A stretch of 64,000 nt of DNA from Phreatobacter stygius (GCF_005144885.1 NZ_CP039690.1:682001-746000); one strand, 5' to 3'. Positions 1 to 9,056 are shown, counted from the first letter of the stretch. Translations and numbers: made by a program. The notes: generated by a model from the sequence alone, not told the origin.

Positions 1-95
1 CTGGCTCCGATCCGTTCGACGATCGGTTGGACATTGGTGAAACCGAGATAGGTCCAGGGGCTGGACAGGTCGAAGAAAAATTCCACTTGGCTCAT
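1..95 (-). CDS. DsbA-fold isomerase, 2-hydroxychromene-2-carboxylate isomerase-like (partial)
   Basis: Only the first 31 codons are inside the window; the gene runs off the left edge. The start reads MSQVEFFFDLSSPWTYLGF, the typical first strand and helix of the 2-hydroxychromene-2-carboxylate isomerase / DsbA-like thioredoxin family, where the S-P-W/Y stretch binds glutathione. Its ATG (95-93) overlaps the stop codon of the upstream glutathione S-transferase in an ATGA arrangement, so the two are probably translationally coupled. Family members are glutathione-dependent isomerases of aromatic breakdown, but substrate cannot be inferred from this fragment. Confidence 0.75.
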   Translation of the reverse strand, partial: MSQVEFFFDLSSPWTYLGFTNVQPIVERIGA

Positions 96-778
96 GACGG
101 CCTCCCGAACAGGATCTTGCGGGCGTTCTCATCGTCGACCGCCGCATTGGACACGAGGTCGCGCCGGACCGCCATGCCGGCCTTGACCCCTGGCCGCTCG
201 CGCGAGGCCGCGAACCAGCGTTGCACGTTCGGGAAATTCTCCATCGGAATCTCCTGGCGCTTATGCGTCACCACCCAGGGGAAGATCGCCATGTCGGCGA
301 TCGAATAGTCGCCGGCGACGCAAGCGCCGGTCCTCGCCAGTTGTGCGTCGAGCACGCCGTAGAGCCTGATGGCCTCGCGGCCATAGCGCTCGATGGCATA
401 AGCGATCTTCTCGGGCGCATAGAGCTTGAAATGGCCGCTCTGGCCGAGCATCGGCCCGAGCCCGCCCATTTGCCACATCAGCCATTCCGTCGCCTGGACC
501 CGGCCGCGCAGATCGGTCGGCAGGAACCGGCCGGTCTTTTCAGCGAGATAGAGCAGGATCGCGCCGCTCTCGAAAATGCTGACCGGATCGCCGCCGGGCG
601 GCTCGTGATCGACGATGGCGGGCATGCGGTTGTTCGGGCTGATCGCGAGGAAGTCCGGCTTGAACTGGTCACCCGCACCGATATTCACCGGTATGACCCG
701 GTAGGGCAGCCCGCATTCCTCCAGCATGATGGAGATCTTCCAGCCATTCGGCGTCGGCCAGTAATAGAGGTCGATCAT
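92..778 (-). CDS. Glutathione S-transferase family protein
   Basis: A 228-residue cytosolic glutathione S-transferase. The thioredoxin-like N-terminal domain starts MIDLYYWPTPNGWKISI, contains the cis-Pro turn (NNRMPAIVDH, about residues 50-60) and the glutathione-binding ES pair (SIFESGAILLYLAEKTG, about 70-90). An all-helical C-terminal domain follows, with the N-capping region ACVAGDYSIADMAIFPW. It is closest in style to the YfcG/YghU group, which handle glutathione or glutathionyl adducts. I chose ATG 778 rather than an in-frame codon 11 upstream because GAGGA lies 7-8 nt before it. It overlaps the downstream isomerase gene by 4 bp. It lies behind the ABC transporter operon after a 174-bp gap with a hairpin, so co-transcription is uncertain. 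Confidence 0.92.
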   Translation of the reverse strand: MIDLYYWPTPNGWKISIMLEECGLPYRVIPVNIGAGDQFKPDFLAISPNNRMPAIVDHEPPGGDPVSIFESGAILLYLAEKTGRFLPTDLRGRVQATEWLMWQMGGLGPMLGQSGHFKLYAPEKIAYAIERYGREAIRLYGVLDAQLARTGACVAGDYSIADMAIFPWVVTHKRQEIPMENFPNVQRWFAASRERPGVKAGMAVRRDLVSNAAVDDENARKILFGRPS

Positions 779-867
779 GCGGGGGTCCTCGTCAGGGTCT
801 GCCTGAAGCATCCTGTGCTTTCCACCGCCGGCTTGTCACCCGTCAAAGCTCTGGTGTGAACCAGCAT

Positions 868-904
868 CGCCTTCACCTCTCCCCGCCGGGGAAAGGTGAA
901 GGCG
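868..904. repeat. Long inverted repeat (hairpin) between permease and GST genes
   Basis: Positions 868-884 and 888-904 form a 17-bp stem with one mismatch (C879-A893) and a GCC loop. There is no T-tract, so it may be a REP-like palindrome or a processing or attenuation site rather than a classical terminator. It lies in the 174-bp gap between the permease stop (953) and the GST start (778). The rest of that gap holds nothing recognisable. Confidence 0.6.
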
Positions 905-952
905 GTGGTTCAGGCGCAATTACCGGAAGACGCGCTGCGTCCCAAAATCGCC

Positions 953-1990
953 TCAACCACCCTGCGCTTCGGCCGCGGTCTTGGCGCTCGGCGCGGCGGC
1001 CTTGGCCACCGGCTTTGCGCCGCGAAAGCCGCGAACCATGCGGGCGATCGCCGGGCCGATGCCCTGCGGCAGCGCCAGGATGACCACCACGACGATGGTG
1101 CCGTAGATGAAATAATGCAGGCCGGGCAGCACGCCGCCGAGCTGGCCGCGCAGGATCTCGCCGAGCGGCACCAGCAGGATGGCGCCGACGATCGGCCCGA
1201 AGGCGGTGCCGAGGCCGCCAATGGTGGCGAACAGCACGATCTCGATGGTCAGCACGGGGGATGCGAACAGGTGCGGGTCGATGAAGGTCGAATAGCGGGC
1301 ATAGGCCGTGCCGATCATCGAGGTCAGCACCGCGCTGATCGCCATGGCGATCATCTTGTTGCGCAACAGCCCGACCCCCAGCGCCTGGGCGGCGTTTTCG
1401 TTGTCGCGGATGGCGCGCAGGAAATAGCCGAGCGGCGCGTTGATGATGGCGAGATTGACCACCAGCGCCAGCGTCGCCAGGGCCATGACCAGCCAGAAAT
1501 AGCCATGCGAGCCGCCGAACTGGAACAACAGGAACCGGCCCTCGTCGCGCGGCAGGGACTGGCCCGAGGCGCCGCCGAGGAAGTCCCAGCCGAGCACCAC
1601 GAGCTCGGCCATTTCGGCGAAGGCGAGCGTGATCAGGGCAAAGGACAGGTGGCCGAGGCGGAAGCGATGGTCGATCCAGGCGATCGCCGCGCCCATCGCC
1701 CCCGAGAGCACCGCGGCGATGCCCGCGGCGACCCAGAGATTGATGCCGAGCTGCAGCAAGAGCGCACTGGCGAACACCGCGCCCATGCCGACGAAGATCG
1801 AATGGGCCAGCGAGATCTGGCCGGTCAACCCGCCGACAATGTTCCAGGCCGCCGCGAGGCCCGCATAGATCAGCGCGAGCGTCGCGATGTGCAGGTAATA
1901 GCTCGGCAGCCAGAGCGGCAGGGTTGCCAGCGCGGCAATCGCGATCCACCAGATGGGCGAGAAGACGACATGGTAGAAATTCGGTCGCAT
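953..1990 (-). CDS. LivM-type ABC transporter permease
   Basis: Inner-membrane permease of a branched-chain amino acid type (HAAT) ABC importer, 345 residues. It has 8-10 hydrophobic segments and the family-typical region AAAWNIVGGLTGQISLAHSIF (about residues 45-65). The C-terminus ends in a short Ala-rich cytoplasmic tail. Its ATG follows the stop of the LivH-type permease after one base, so the two permeases are translated as a pair. It forms the membrane channel with the LivH-type subunit, powered by the two ATPases encoded just upstream. The CoA-enzyme neighbours suggest that a carboxylic acid rather than leucine may be the substrate; that is inference. Confidence 0.93.
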   Translation of the reverse strand: MRPNFYHVVFSPIWWIAIAALATLPLWLPSYYLHIATLALIYAGLAAAWNIVGGLTGQISLAHSIFVGMGAVFASALLLQLGINLWVAAGIAAVLSGAMGAAIAWIDHRFRLGHLSFALITLAFAEMAELVVLGWDFLGGASGQSLPRDEGRFLLFQFGGSHGYFWLVMALATLALVVNLAIINAPLGYFLRAIRDNENAAQALGVGLLRNKMIAMAISAVLTSMIGTAYARYSTFIDPHLFASPVLTIEIVLFATIGGLGTAFGPIVGAILLVPLGEILRGQLGGVLPGLHYFIYGTIVVVVILALPQGIGPAIARMVRGFRGAKPVAKAAAPSAKTAAEAQGG

Positions 1991-1991
1991 G

Positions 1992-2858
1992 TCAGGCTTT
2001 CCCGAGCAGGCCGGCAGGGCGGAACAGAAGGATGAGCACCAGGATCAGGTAGGGCAGGATCATGCCGAGGATGCCCGACACGTAGATCGTGCCGATCGCC
2101 TCGGAGAGCCCGATGACCAGGCCGCCGAGCAGGATGCCGACGAAATTGGTCATGCCGCCGAGCACCAGGGTCAGAAGCGTGATGACGGTGTAGCGCAGGC
2201 CCATGCTGGGATGCAGCGGCGTGCCCGGCAGCAGCAGCGCGCCGGCGATCGCCAAGAGCCCGATGCCGAGCGCGAAGACCAGGATGCGCACGCGCGCCAC
2301 ATTGACCCCCATCAGCGCGGCGGCCTTGGGGTTCTGGTGCACGGCGCGGATGCTGCGGCCGAAATCGGTGCGGCTCAGCATCAGGAACAACAGGCCGGCG
2401 AGCACGATGGAAGCACAGAAGGCGATGACCAGCGGCCAGCGCATGATCACGTCGCCCATGATCAGGAGCTTGGTCTCCATGATCGAGGGCACGCGCAAGG
2501 GCTGGCCGCCGAAGACCATCAGCATGCCGTTCTGCAGGATCAGGTTGAGGCCGAGGGTGAGCTGGATGATCATCAGGAGATGGCCCGAGATGACCGGCCG
2601 GATCAGCGTCCAGTAGACCGCCCCGCCCGCGATCGCCAGCACCGGAAAGGTGATGAAGACCGAGGCGTAAGGGTCGAGCGCGAAGGCGGCATAAAGCGCG
2701 TAGCTGATGAACATGGCGAGCGAGAGGAAGTCGCCATGCGAGAAGTTGACCACGCCCGACACGCTGTAGATCAGGCCGAGCCCCAGGGCGACGGTGCCAT
2801 AGGTGCTGCCGATCAACAGGCCCTGAACGACGGCTTGCAGAAGAATATCCGTATCCAT
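1992..2858 (-). CDS. LivH-type ABC transporter permease
   Basis: The second HAAT-family permease, 288 residues with about eight membrane spans. It shows the conserved start MDTDILLQAVVQGLLIGSTY and the motif SGVVNFSHGDFLSLAMF near residues 35-50, where LivH proteins carry N-x-A/S-H-G. The start is ATG 2858, 14 bp after the ATPase stop at 2873. Gene order (ATPase, ATPase, LivH, LivM) and the short gaps show one operon. Confidence 0.93.
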   Translation of the reverse strand: MDTDILLQAVVQGLLIGSTYGTVALGLGLIYSVSGVVNFSHGDFLSLAMFISYALYAAFALDPYASVFITFPVLAIAGGAVYWTLIRPVISGHLLMIIQLTLGLNLILQNGMLMVFGGQPLRVPSIMETKLLIMGDVIMRWPLVIAFCASIVLAGLLFLMLSRTDFGRSIRAVHQNPKAAALMGVNVARVRILVFALGIGLLAIAGALLLPGTPLHPSMGLRYTVITLLTLVLGGMTNFVGILLGGLVIGLSEAIGTIYVSGILGMILPYLILVLILLFRPAGLLGKA

Positions 2859-2872
2859 GGTGCAGTTTCCGT

Positions 2873-3577
2873 TCAGAGACCGAGATAAGCCTTGCGGGTG
2901 GCGGGATCGTCCTTGACCACGCTGCTCGGGCCATGGATGGCGACCCGGCCGCGCTCCAGGACGTAGCAGCGCGAGGCGTGGCGGAATGTCAGGTTGGAGT
3001 TCTGCTCGACCAGCAGGATGGTCAGCCCGCTCTCGTGCAGGCTGCGGATCGTCTCGAAGATATATTGGACGAACAGGGGCGACAGGCCGAGCGAGGGTTC
3101 GTCGAGCATCAGAACCCTGGCGCCGGCCATCATGCCACGGCCGATCGCCAGCATCTGCTGTTCGCCGCCGGACAGCGTGCCGGCATCCTGGGTCAGCCGC
3201 TCCTGCAGGCGCGGAAAGGTCACCAGCACCTTGTCCATCCGCTCGCTTCTCAGCGCGCGCGCCTGGCGGCCGATGCCGCCCATCAGGAGGTTTTCGCGCA
3301 CGCTCATCTGCGGGAACACCAGGCGTCCCTCGGGCACCTGGATGATGCCGCGCTCGACCACCTCGTGGGGATCGAGGCCGGAAATGTCCTCGCCTTCGAA
3401 ATGGATCGAGCCGGAGCGCGGCTTGACGATGCCGGACAGGCAGTTGATCAGCGTGCTCTTGCCGGCATTGTTGGCGCCGAGCAGGCCGACCAGCTCGCCG
3501 CTCCTGATCTCGATCGAGACATCGTCGAGCGCGGTGCTGCCGTCGTAACCGGCGGTGATCGAGCGGACCTCAAGCAT
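2873..3577 (-). CDS. LivF-type ABC transporter ATP-binding protein
   Basis: Cytosolic ATPase, 234 residues from ATG 3577. Walker A is GANNAGKST (the family usually has GxNGAGKS/T), the signature is LSGGEQQMLAIGRGMM and Walker B is VLMLDEPSLGL, followed by the H-loop LLVEQN typical of LivF. I prefer ATG 3577 (MLEVRSITAGYDG), which overlaps the preceding LivG-type gene by 8 bp, to an in-frame start at 3616 that would add 13 residues and a 47-bp overlap. It energises the permease pair encoded downstream. Confidence 0.93.
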   Translation of the reverse strand: MLEVRSITAGYDGSTALDDVSIEIRSGELVGLLGANNAGKSTLINCLSGIVKPRSGSIHFEGEDISGLDPHEVVERGIIQVPEGRLVFPQMSVRENLLMGGIGRQARALRSERMDKVLVTFPRLQERLTQDAGTLSGGEQQMLAIGRGMMAGARVLMLDEPSLGLSPLFVQYIFETIRSLHESGLTILLVEQNSNLTFRHASRCYVLERGRVAIHGPSSVVKDDPATRKAYLGL

Positions 3578-4289
3578 GGGAATCGTCACCGAAATAGGCC
3601 TCACGGACACGGTCATTGGCGACGATCTCGTCGGGGGTTCCGGCCGCCACCTGCTCGCCGAAATTCAGCACCACCAGCCGGTCGGCGGTGTTCATGATGA
3701 CCGGCATGACATGCTCGACCATGACGAAGGTGATGCCCGACGACCGAAGGTCCCTGATGATGGCGAGCGGCACCTGGGCTTCGCCCAGGGTCAGCCCGGC
3801 CATGACCTCGTCGAGCAGGATCATCTGTGGTTCGGTGGCCAGGCACTTGGCCAGCTCGAGCAGTTTCTTGTCCTGCAGCGACAGCGATCCGGGGATCTCC
3901 TCGGCCTTCGATTCCAGGCCGACCCGCTCGAGCACGGCGGTGGCCCGCTTGATCGCCTCGCGCATCGGATGGCGCAGCAGCGCAGCGGTGGTGACCACGT
4001 CGAGCACGCTCATCGCGGCGAAGACCTGGACGATCTGGAAGCTGCGCGACAGGCCGAGCTGGGCCACCCGATGCGGCGGCAGGCCGACGATCGATTGTCC
4101 CTTGAAGCGCACGTCGCCGGCGCTCGGCGGCAGGAAGCCCGAGATCAGGCCGAACAATGTGGTCTTGCCGGCGCCATTCGGCCCGATAATGCCAAGGATC
4201 TCCGCCGGCTCGACGGAAAAGCTGACATCCGAGACGGCCTTCAGGCCGCCGAAACGCTTGCTGACATTGTCAACTTCAAGGATAGCCAC
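3570..4289 (-). CDS. LivG-type ABC transporter ATP-binding protein
   Basis: Partner ATPase, 239 residues. Walker A is GPNGAGKTT near residue 37, Walker B is MILLDEVMAGL and the H-loop is MVEHVM. The signature is degenerate: where most ABC proteins have LSGGQ this one reads SLSLQDKKLLELAKCLA. Similar variants (LTLADRKRLE-type) exist in this subfamily, so activity is not excluded, but the pair may have one canonical and one degenerate ATP site. It starts 64 bp after the binding-protein gene and overlaps the LivF-type gene. Confidence 0.92.
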   Translation of the reverse strand: MAILEVDNVSKRFGGLKAVSDVSFSVEPAEILGIIGPNGAGKTTLFGLISGFLPPSAGDVRFKGQSIVGLPPHRVAQLGLSRSFQIVQVFAAMSVLDVVTTAALLRHPMREAIKRATAVLERVGLESKAEEIPGSLSLQDKKLLELAKCLATEPQMILLDEVMAGLTLGEAQVPLAIIRDLRSSGITFVMVEHVMPVIMNTADRLVVLNFGEQVAAGTPDEIVANDRVREAYFGDDSHA

Positions 4290-4353
4290 GAGGAAACCTG
4301 TTGCTGGAGAGGGGTGGCGCGCCGGCCCTCGGATCGGGCCGCGCGCGCTCCGG

Positions 4354-5610
4354 TCAGGCGCGGGCGCGCGGTGCGACGTCGCCGAACTGCGCCGGGAACA
4401 CCACCTGCTGTTGCTGGTTGGCGAGCCACTGGATCATCAGGGCCGTGCTGTCGGCCGGCATCCGGTCCTCGCCGAATTTCAGCCCCTGCGGCCGCGCGAG
4501 ATAGAGGTCCTTGTGGCCGAAGGGGATGTCGACCGCTTTCAGACCCTTGATCAGCGCGGCTTTGTCGAGGCCGCCGGCGGCCTCCAGCGCATGCTGCAGC
4601 ACGCGGGCGGCCTGCGCCGCCTGGATCGCCGACTGGCCGATCTCGACCTTCAGCTCGGCCGCCCTGAGCTCGCGGACGATCTGCTGCATCGAGTCGAGCT
4701 TGGCGCCCGGGCTGAAGCCGGTCATGCCGAACGTGTTGCGGGTCAGCACGGAGGCGCCGATGTCCTGGCCGAGCTCCTTCCACAACGAGAAGTCGGAATA
4801 ACCGCCGGTGCCGCCGACGAACAGGCTGTCGTGATAGTTCAGGTTGAAGCGGGCCTGGTGCAGCAGGATGCCGTCGCGCGGTGTCACCAGGCCGGTGACC
4901 ACATCCGGTTTGAACGAGCGGATGCGCACCATGGCGGCGGTCTGGTCCTGCGCCTTGGTGTCGAGCGGCACGTCGCCGATCACCTGCAGGCCGGCGGCCA
5001 GGAGCTTGGGCTTGAGGAAATTGTTGACCTGCTGGCCGGCCTCGTAATTCGAATAGGCCATGACCGCGGTCTTGACCCGGAAGGCCGGCTCCTTGGCCAA
5101 TTGCCGGATGAAGCCGGCGAGCGTCTCGGCATAACCCTTGTCATAGGGGAAACCGAGCGAGAACATGTGGTTCGAGCGGGCGGCGCCAGCCCAGATCGAC
5201 AAGGTCGGGATCTGCAATTCGTCGACAACCGGGGTCAGCGCCAGCATCTGCGCCGACAGGATGCTGCCGACCAGCATCGACACCTGCCGCTCGGTGACCA
5301 GGCGCCGCGCCTCGGCCGCCGTGCGCGCCGGCTGGCTGGCATCGTCGGCCAGCACGATCTCGATCTTTGCGCCGCCCATGCTCTTGATGCCGCCTTCGGC
5401 ATTGATCTTCCGGATGACGTATTCGAACACCGGCTGGCCTTCGGTGGCATAGGCCGCGAGATTGCCGCTCATCGGCTGGATCATGCCGACCTTGATGGTC
5501 GGCGTGCCCTGGGCGCGGACGATCGCCGGCATCGACAGGGAGACGGCGGCCGCCGCCGTTCCGGCCAGGAAAGTCCGGCGCTGCACGTTGCTCGGCTTGG
5601 AACCGCTCAT
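4354..5610 (-). CDS. LivK-like ABC transporter substrate-binding protein (SBP 1)
   Basis: Periplasmic binding protein of the Leu/Ile/Val-binding (Peripla_BP_6) type, 418 residues. The N-terminus carries a twin-arginine-like motif (QRRTFLAGT) and a hydrophobic stretch ending in AIVRAQG, so Sec or Tat export with cleavage near residue 33. The mature protein starts with IKVGMIQPMSGNLAAY, the family's first strand-loop-helix, and later has SNYEAGQQV, also present in the four paralogues at 20.5-25.6 kb. The start ATG 5610 gives the complete signal peptide; the frame stays open further upstream but that part overlaps the CaiB gene and is not coding. It sits between the CoA-transferase gene and the ATPases in one operon. 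Confidence 0.93.
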   Translation of the reverse strand: MSGSKPSNVQRRTFLAGTAAAAVSLSMPAIVRAQGTPTIKVGMIQPMSGNLAAYATEGQPVFEYVIRKINAEGGIKSMGGAKIEIVLADDASQPARTAAEARRLVTERQVSMLVGSILSAQMLALTPVVDELQIPTLSIWAGAARSNHMFSLGFPYDKGYAETLAGFIRQLAKEPAFRVKTAVMAYSNYEAGQQVNNFLKPKLLAAGLQVIGDVPLDTKAQDQTAAMVRIRSFKPDVVTGLVTPRDGILLHQARFNLNYHDSLFVGGTGGYSDFSLWKELGQDIGASVLTRNTFGMTGFSPGAKLDSMQQIVRELRAAELKVEIGQSAIQAAQAARVLQHALEAAGGLDKAALIKGLKAVDIPFGHKDLYLARPQGLKFGEDRMPADSTALMIQWLANQQQQVVFPAQFGDVAPRARA

Positions 5611-5633
5611 CTCGATCTCTCCACCCCGGCGCG

Positions 5634-6746
5634 TCATGACCGCGCCTCGACTTCGGCCGTTCCGGCCCGCAACAGGATATTCGCGCCGGGATCCGGCGTA
5701 TGGGCGCCGAGCGCCGGCGCGTGCCTGGCCGCCGGCGGCAAGGCATGCATCGGCACCGGAAAGCGCGCGATCAGGTCCTTGCCGTCGCGCCCGATCACCC
5801 GGCCTTCCGGGTCGTCGAGGGTTTCCTCGGGCGTCGCCAGGCCATTGGCCGGAATGTCGTGGGCTTGCAGCTGCTTCAGCCAGGCGGCGAGCGGCTGGGC
5901 GCGGAACTCCTGGTCGAGCCGCGCCTTGATCGCCTCGAAGGCCGCCTGCCGCTGCCGATAGGTGGCAAAGGCCGGGCCGGCGAATTCGGCGAGATCGAGC
6001 AGATCGACCAGCCGTGTCCAGAAATGATCTTCCATCGCCGCCAGCACCAGCATGCGGCCGTCGGCGCATTGGAAAAAGCCGTAGCCCGGCCGCTGGTGCA
6101 TCTGGCCGGCGCCGTCACGCAGGATCATGCCGAGCCTCGGCGTCATCCAGTGGCTGAGCGCATCGGTGATCGACACGTCGAGATATTGGCCGCGGCCGCT
6201 ATGCTGGCGCTGCATCAGGGCGGCCAGCACCGAGACCACCGCGAACATGCTGCCGGCGAGGTCGCCGACCGGCAGGCCGAGGCCGTGCGGGCGCCCGGGT
6301 TCCGGTGGCGGCATCAGGCCGAGCACGCCGCTGGCGGCGAGATAGTTGAGGTCGTGGCCCGGCTGGTCGGCCATGGCGCCCTGCTGGCCATAACCGGTGA
6401 GGGAGACATAGACCAGCCGCGGATTGATCTTCGACAGCGTCGCATAGTCGACGCCGAGGCGCTCGGCGACGCCCGGCCGGAAGCCCTCGACCATCACGTC
6501 GGCATCGGCGACCAGGTCGCGGAACCGCCGGCGGCCGTCCTCCGATTTCAGGTCGATGACGACGCTCTCCTTGCCGCGATTGACCGCCGCGAACAGGCCA
6601 GGAAGCATGGCCCGCGCATTGTCGCCCGCCGGCCGCTCGACCTTGATCACGGTCGCGCCGAGATCGCCCAGCAACTGGGTTGCATAGGGACCCGGCAAAA
6701 GCTCGGACAGATCGACGACGCGCACGTCGGCGAGCGGTGACTGCAT
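5634..6746 (-). CDS. CaiB/BaiF family CoA-transferase (class III)
   Basis: Family III CoA-transferase, 370 residues. It begins LADVRVVDLSELLPGPYATQ and contains LGATVIKVERP, FRPGVAERLGVDY and the GHDLNYLAASG region, whose Asp is the nucleophile that forms the aspartyl-CoA intermediate in CaiB and formyl-CoA transferase. These enzymes move CoA between carboxylic acids without ATP. Two ATGs are adjacent; the second (6746) has GGAGG five bases upstream and is preferred. It is the first gene of the leftward ABC-importer operon, which suggests that the imported acid is activated on entry. A 19-bp operator lies about 100 bp upstream. Confidence 0.92.
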   Translation of the reverse strand: MQSPLADVRVVDLSELLPGPYATQLLGDLGATVIKVERPAGDNARAMLPGLFAAVNRGKESVVIDLKSEDGRRRFRDLVADADVMVEGFRPGVAERLGVDYATLSKINPRLVYVSLTGYGQQGAMADQPGHDLNYLAASGVLGLMPPPEPGRPHGLGLPVGDLAGSMFAVVSVLAALMQRQHSGRGQYLDVSITDALSHWMTPRLGMILRDGAGQMHQRPGYGFFQCADGRMLVLAAMEDHFWTRLVDLLDLAEFAGPAFATYRQRQAAFEAIKARLDQEFRAQPLAAWLKQLQAHDIPANGLATPEETLDDPEGRVIGRDGKDLIARFPVPMHALPPAARHAPALGAHTPDPGANILLRAGTAEVEARS

Positions 6747-6840
6747 CATTTCCTCCAAAGCGCGAAACGGCTTTTCGCTGTCGTTATTTCTACCGATGCT
6801 ACAGAGCCGCCTGGGGCGCCGCAATAGGCCGTTGGGAATA

Positions 6841-6859
6841 TGCGAAACGCAATTTCGCA
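6841..6859. promoter_or_regulatory. 19-bp dyad operator, copy 1 (putative IclR-type site)
   Basis: TGCGAAA-CGCAA-TTTCGCA is a perfect 7-bp inverted repeat with a 5-bp spacer. It lies between the CaiB operon (start 6746, leftward) and the membrane protein gene (start 6974, rightward). Three near-identical sites occur at 10757, 19611 and 19677, always in promoter regions of this catabolic region. The geometry fits IclR-family operators. Confidence 0.7.
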
Positions 6860-6973
6860 AACTTGACGCACCCGCGGCAGCGACGCAATGTCGCGCCGGT
6901 CGCCGGTCGCGGATCCTCGGTTGAGGCGGGACCGGCGAATGCCTGACAGAAATCCTGGCCCAGAGATGGCATC

Positions 6974-8380
6974 ATGACGGCCGTCACCCCGCCGACCGCG
7001 CCTGCCCTGCCGAGCGCGGTGCCTGCCATGGCGCTCACCCTGGTGCTGGTCGCGGTGGTCGCGCAGGGCATGACCGGCCTGACGCTCTGGCTGGCTCCGG
7101 CCGGTCTGGCGCTGGCGCTCTATGCGATCTGGGAATGGCCCGGCATTCGGGCCGCACCGCGCCTGCTGCTCGGCATCGGCATCATCGTGGTGGCCGCGGC
7201 CATGGTCAGCCGGGGCAATGCCCAGCCGGCCGTCGAGGCAGTCGGCCGCGCCGCCTTTTTCGCCGCTTTCCCGGTCGCCATGGCGCTGCTGCGCGAGGCA
7301 GCCGTGACCTCGCCCTTGATGCTGCGGTCGAGCCGCTACCTGGTCAACCAACCGCCTGGCCGGCGCTATTGGGCGCTGACCTGGGGCGGCCATCTCATCG
7401 GACTGCTGCTGAGCTTCGGCGCCCTGACCCTGCTGACCACCATGATCAAGCAGTCGAACACCACGACCGATGCGCGCGTGCACGATATCCGCGAGCGCCG
7501 CATGGTGACGGCGGTCATGCGCGGCTTCATCACCATGCCCTTGTGGTCGCCAACCTCGATCGCGCTGATCGCCATCCTGCAGTCGAACCCCGCCCTGCAC
7601 TGGATCGATGTGGCGCCGGTCGGCCTGGCGCTGGCTTCGGGTTTCATCATGCTCGGCTGGATCGTCGACCGCCTGCAGTTCAGGCCGCGCACCGCGCTGC
7701 CGGTGGAGGCCGATCCGGGGCCTTGGACGGCGGTCGGCGGCCTCGGCCTGCTGATCCTGGTGCTGACCGCGCTGTGCGTCACCACGGCCTGGCTGACCGG
7801 AACCAGCCTGCAGCTCGCCACCATGCTGGTCATCCCGGTCTACACCGTCGCCTGGGCTTCGGTGCAGTGGCGGGACCGCGGCCTGCATGGGCTCGACGCC
7901 ATGGCCGGGGCGGTCAGGCACATCGCGGGCGCTGCCCGCCGCAGCTTCCCGGCGGCACGCAACGAGACCGTGCTGTTCGCCGCGTCAGGCCTGATCAGCG
8001 CGGCGGCGCCAGACCTGATTCCGGCCGGCGCGGCGCCCTGGCTGATCGGCCAGTTCGCCGGTCATTCCGGCCTGTTCCTGGTCGTGCTGCTCTGGCTGGT
8101 CGTCGGTCTCGCGCTGATCGGCCTGACACCCATGGTGACGGTGGCGCTGTTTGCCTCGGCCCTTGGCCAGGCGGTGCTGCCCGGCGTCGACCCGGTCCGT
8201 GTCGCGGTGGCGCTCGCCGGCGGCTGGGCCCTGTCGGTCGGCGTCGCGCCCTTGAGCAATTCGGTGCTGATGATCGCGCCCTTGATCGACCGCTCGCCCA
8301 TGGAGGTCGGGCCGCGCTGGAACGGCGTCTATAGCGTGATCGCGCTCGGCCTGCTGAGCCTCGGGCTCGCCGTGTCGTGA
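6974..8380 (+). CDS. Polytopic membrane protein, putative transporter of unknown family
   Basis: A 468-residue, very hydrophobic protein with about 11-12 predicted membrane spans. After a short Pro/Ala-rich start, spans run through the whole length, with a charged cytoplasmic loop near residues 155-180 (HDIRERRMVTAVMRG). The arrangement resembles carboxylate transporters of the ion-transporter superfamily, but I see no decisive motif and name no substrate. It is transcribed away from the CaiB-ABC operon, sharing the 230-bp promoter region with the dyad operator, so it is probably co-regulated. It converges on the acetyltransferase gene, with only 5 bp between stops. Confidence 0.75.
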   Translation: MTAVTPPTAPALPSAVPAMALTLVLVAVVAQGMTGLTLWLAPAGLALALYAIWEWPGIRAAPRLLLGIGIIVVAAAMVSRGNAQPAVEAVGRAAFFAAFPVAMALLREAAVTSPLMLRSSRYLVNQPPGRRYWALTWGGHLIGLLLSFGALTLLTTMIKQSNTTTDARVHDIRERRMVTAVMRGFITMPLWSPTSIALIAILQSNPALHWIDVAPVGLALASGFIMLGWIVDRLQFRPRTALPVEADPGPWTAVGGLGLLILVLTALCVTTAWLTGTSLQLATMLVIPVYTVAWASVQWRDRGLHGLDAMAGAVRHIAGAARRSFPAARNETVLFAASGLISAAAPDLIPAGAAPWLIGQFAGHSGLFLVVLLWLVVGLALIGLTPMVTVALFASALGQAVLPGVDPVRVAVALAGGWALSVGVAPLSNSVLMIAPLIDRSPMEVGPRWNGVYSVIALGLLSLGLAVS

Positions 8381-8385
8381 TGGTC

Positions 8386-8889
8386 TCAGCCTGTCGGGCC
8401 GGCACCGGCGGCGAGCGTCTTGCGCATGGTGATCGAGGTCGGCCGGTCATATCCGGGATGAGCCGTTTCGGCGGTCTTGATGAAACCCAGGCGGCCGAAT
8501 GCAGCGTGATTGCCCGTCAGTTCGATGCGTGTCTGAAGCACGATCGCCGGCTTGCCGGCCCTGACGGCGAGGCCTTCGGCATGGCGCACCAGCGCCCGGC
8601 CGATCCCCTGGCCCTGATAGTCTTTCGCCACCGCCAGCTTGCCGAGATAGACATGATCTTGCCGCTCGGCGAGGAAAGCGCAGCCGATGATCCGGGGCCC
8701 GTCGAACACGACCAATCCGGTTTCGGCCAGCGCCTTGTCCCGCAGTCCCTCGACGGTCAGTTGCTGCGCCGATGAGGGCGGGTCGACGACACCCTCCATG
8801 AAGGCGAAAGCCTCGCGAATGAGCGCCAGCAGGTCGTCCCAGCGGTCGAAATCCGGATCGATCGGATGAACTGTCACGGCAAGCGGCAT
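8386..8889 (-). CDS. GNAT family N-acetyltransferase
   Basis: A 167-residue GNAT-fold acetyltransferase. The acetyl-CoA pyrophosphate-binding motif A is clear: LAVAKDYQGQGIGRALVRHAE (Q/R-x-x-G-x-G/A) near residues 85-105, preceded by the GCAFLAERQDHVYLGK strand. The late region GFIKTAETAHPG is typical of motif B. The acceptor cannot be predicted. It is a single gene converging on the membrane protein gene. Confidence 0.88.
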   Translation of the reverse strand: MPLAVTVHPIDPDFDRWDDLLALIREAFAFMEGVVDPPSSAQQLTVEGLRDKALAETGLVVFDGPRIIGCAFLAERQDHVYLGKLAVAKDYQGQGIGRALVRHAEGLAVRAGKPAIVLQTRIELTGNHAAFGRLGFIKTAETAHPGYDRPTSITMRKTLAAGAGPTG

Positions 8890-9056
8890 GGGTCATCTCT
8901 CCCGTCGCGACGGCGAGGCGCGCCGCCACACCATCGCCGTCCTTGAACGAACACCATGGCAAAATCGATCACGGCGCTCTACAAGCCGGCCCCCGCAGAT
9001 GACTGTTTCGATGCCCGGCGTGCAAGCCGCCACTGGTTCGGATTCGGAGCTCTTTC

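Noticed and set aside
3616..5961. A 781-codon plus-strand open frame
   Set aside because: Antisense to the LivG-type ATPase, SBP 1 and CaiB genes, with no domain-like sequence.
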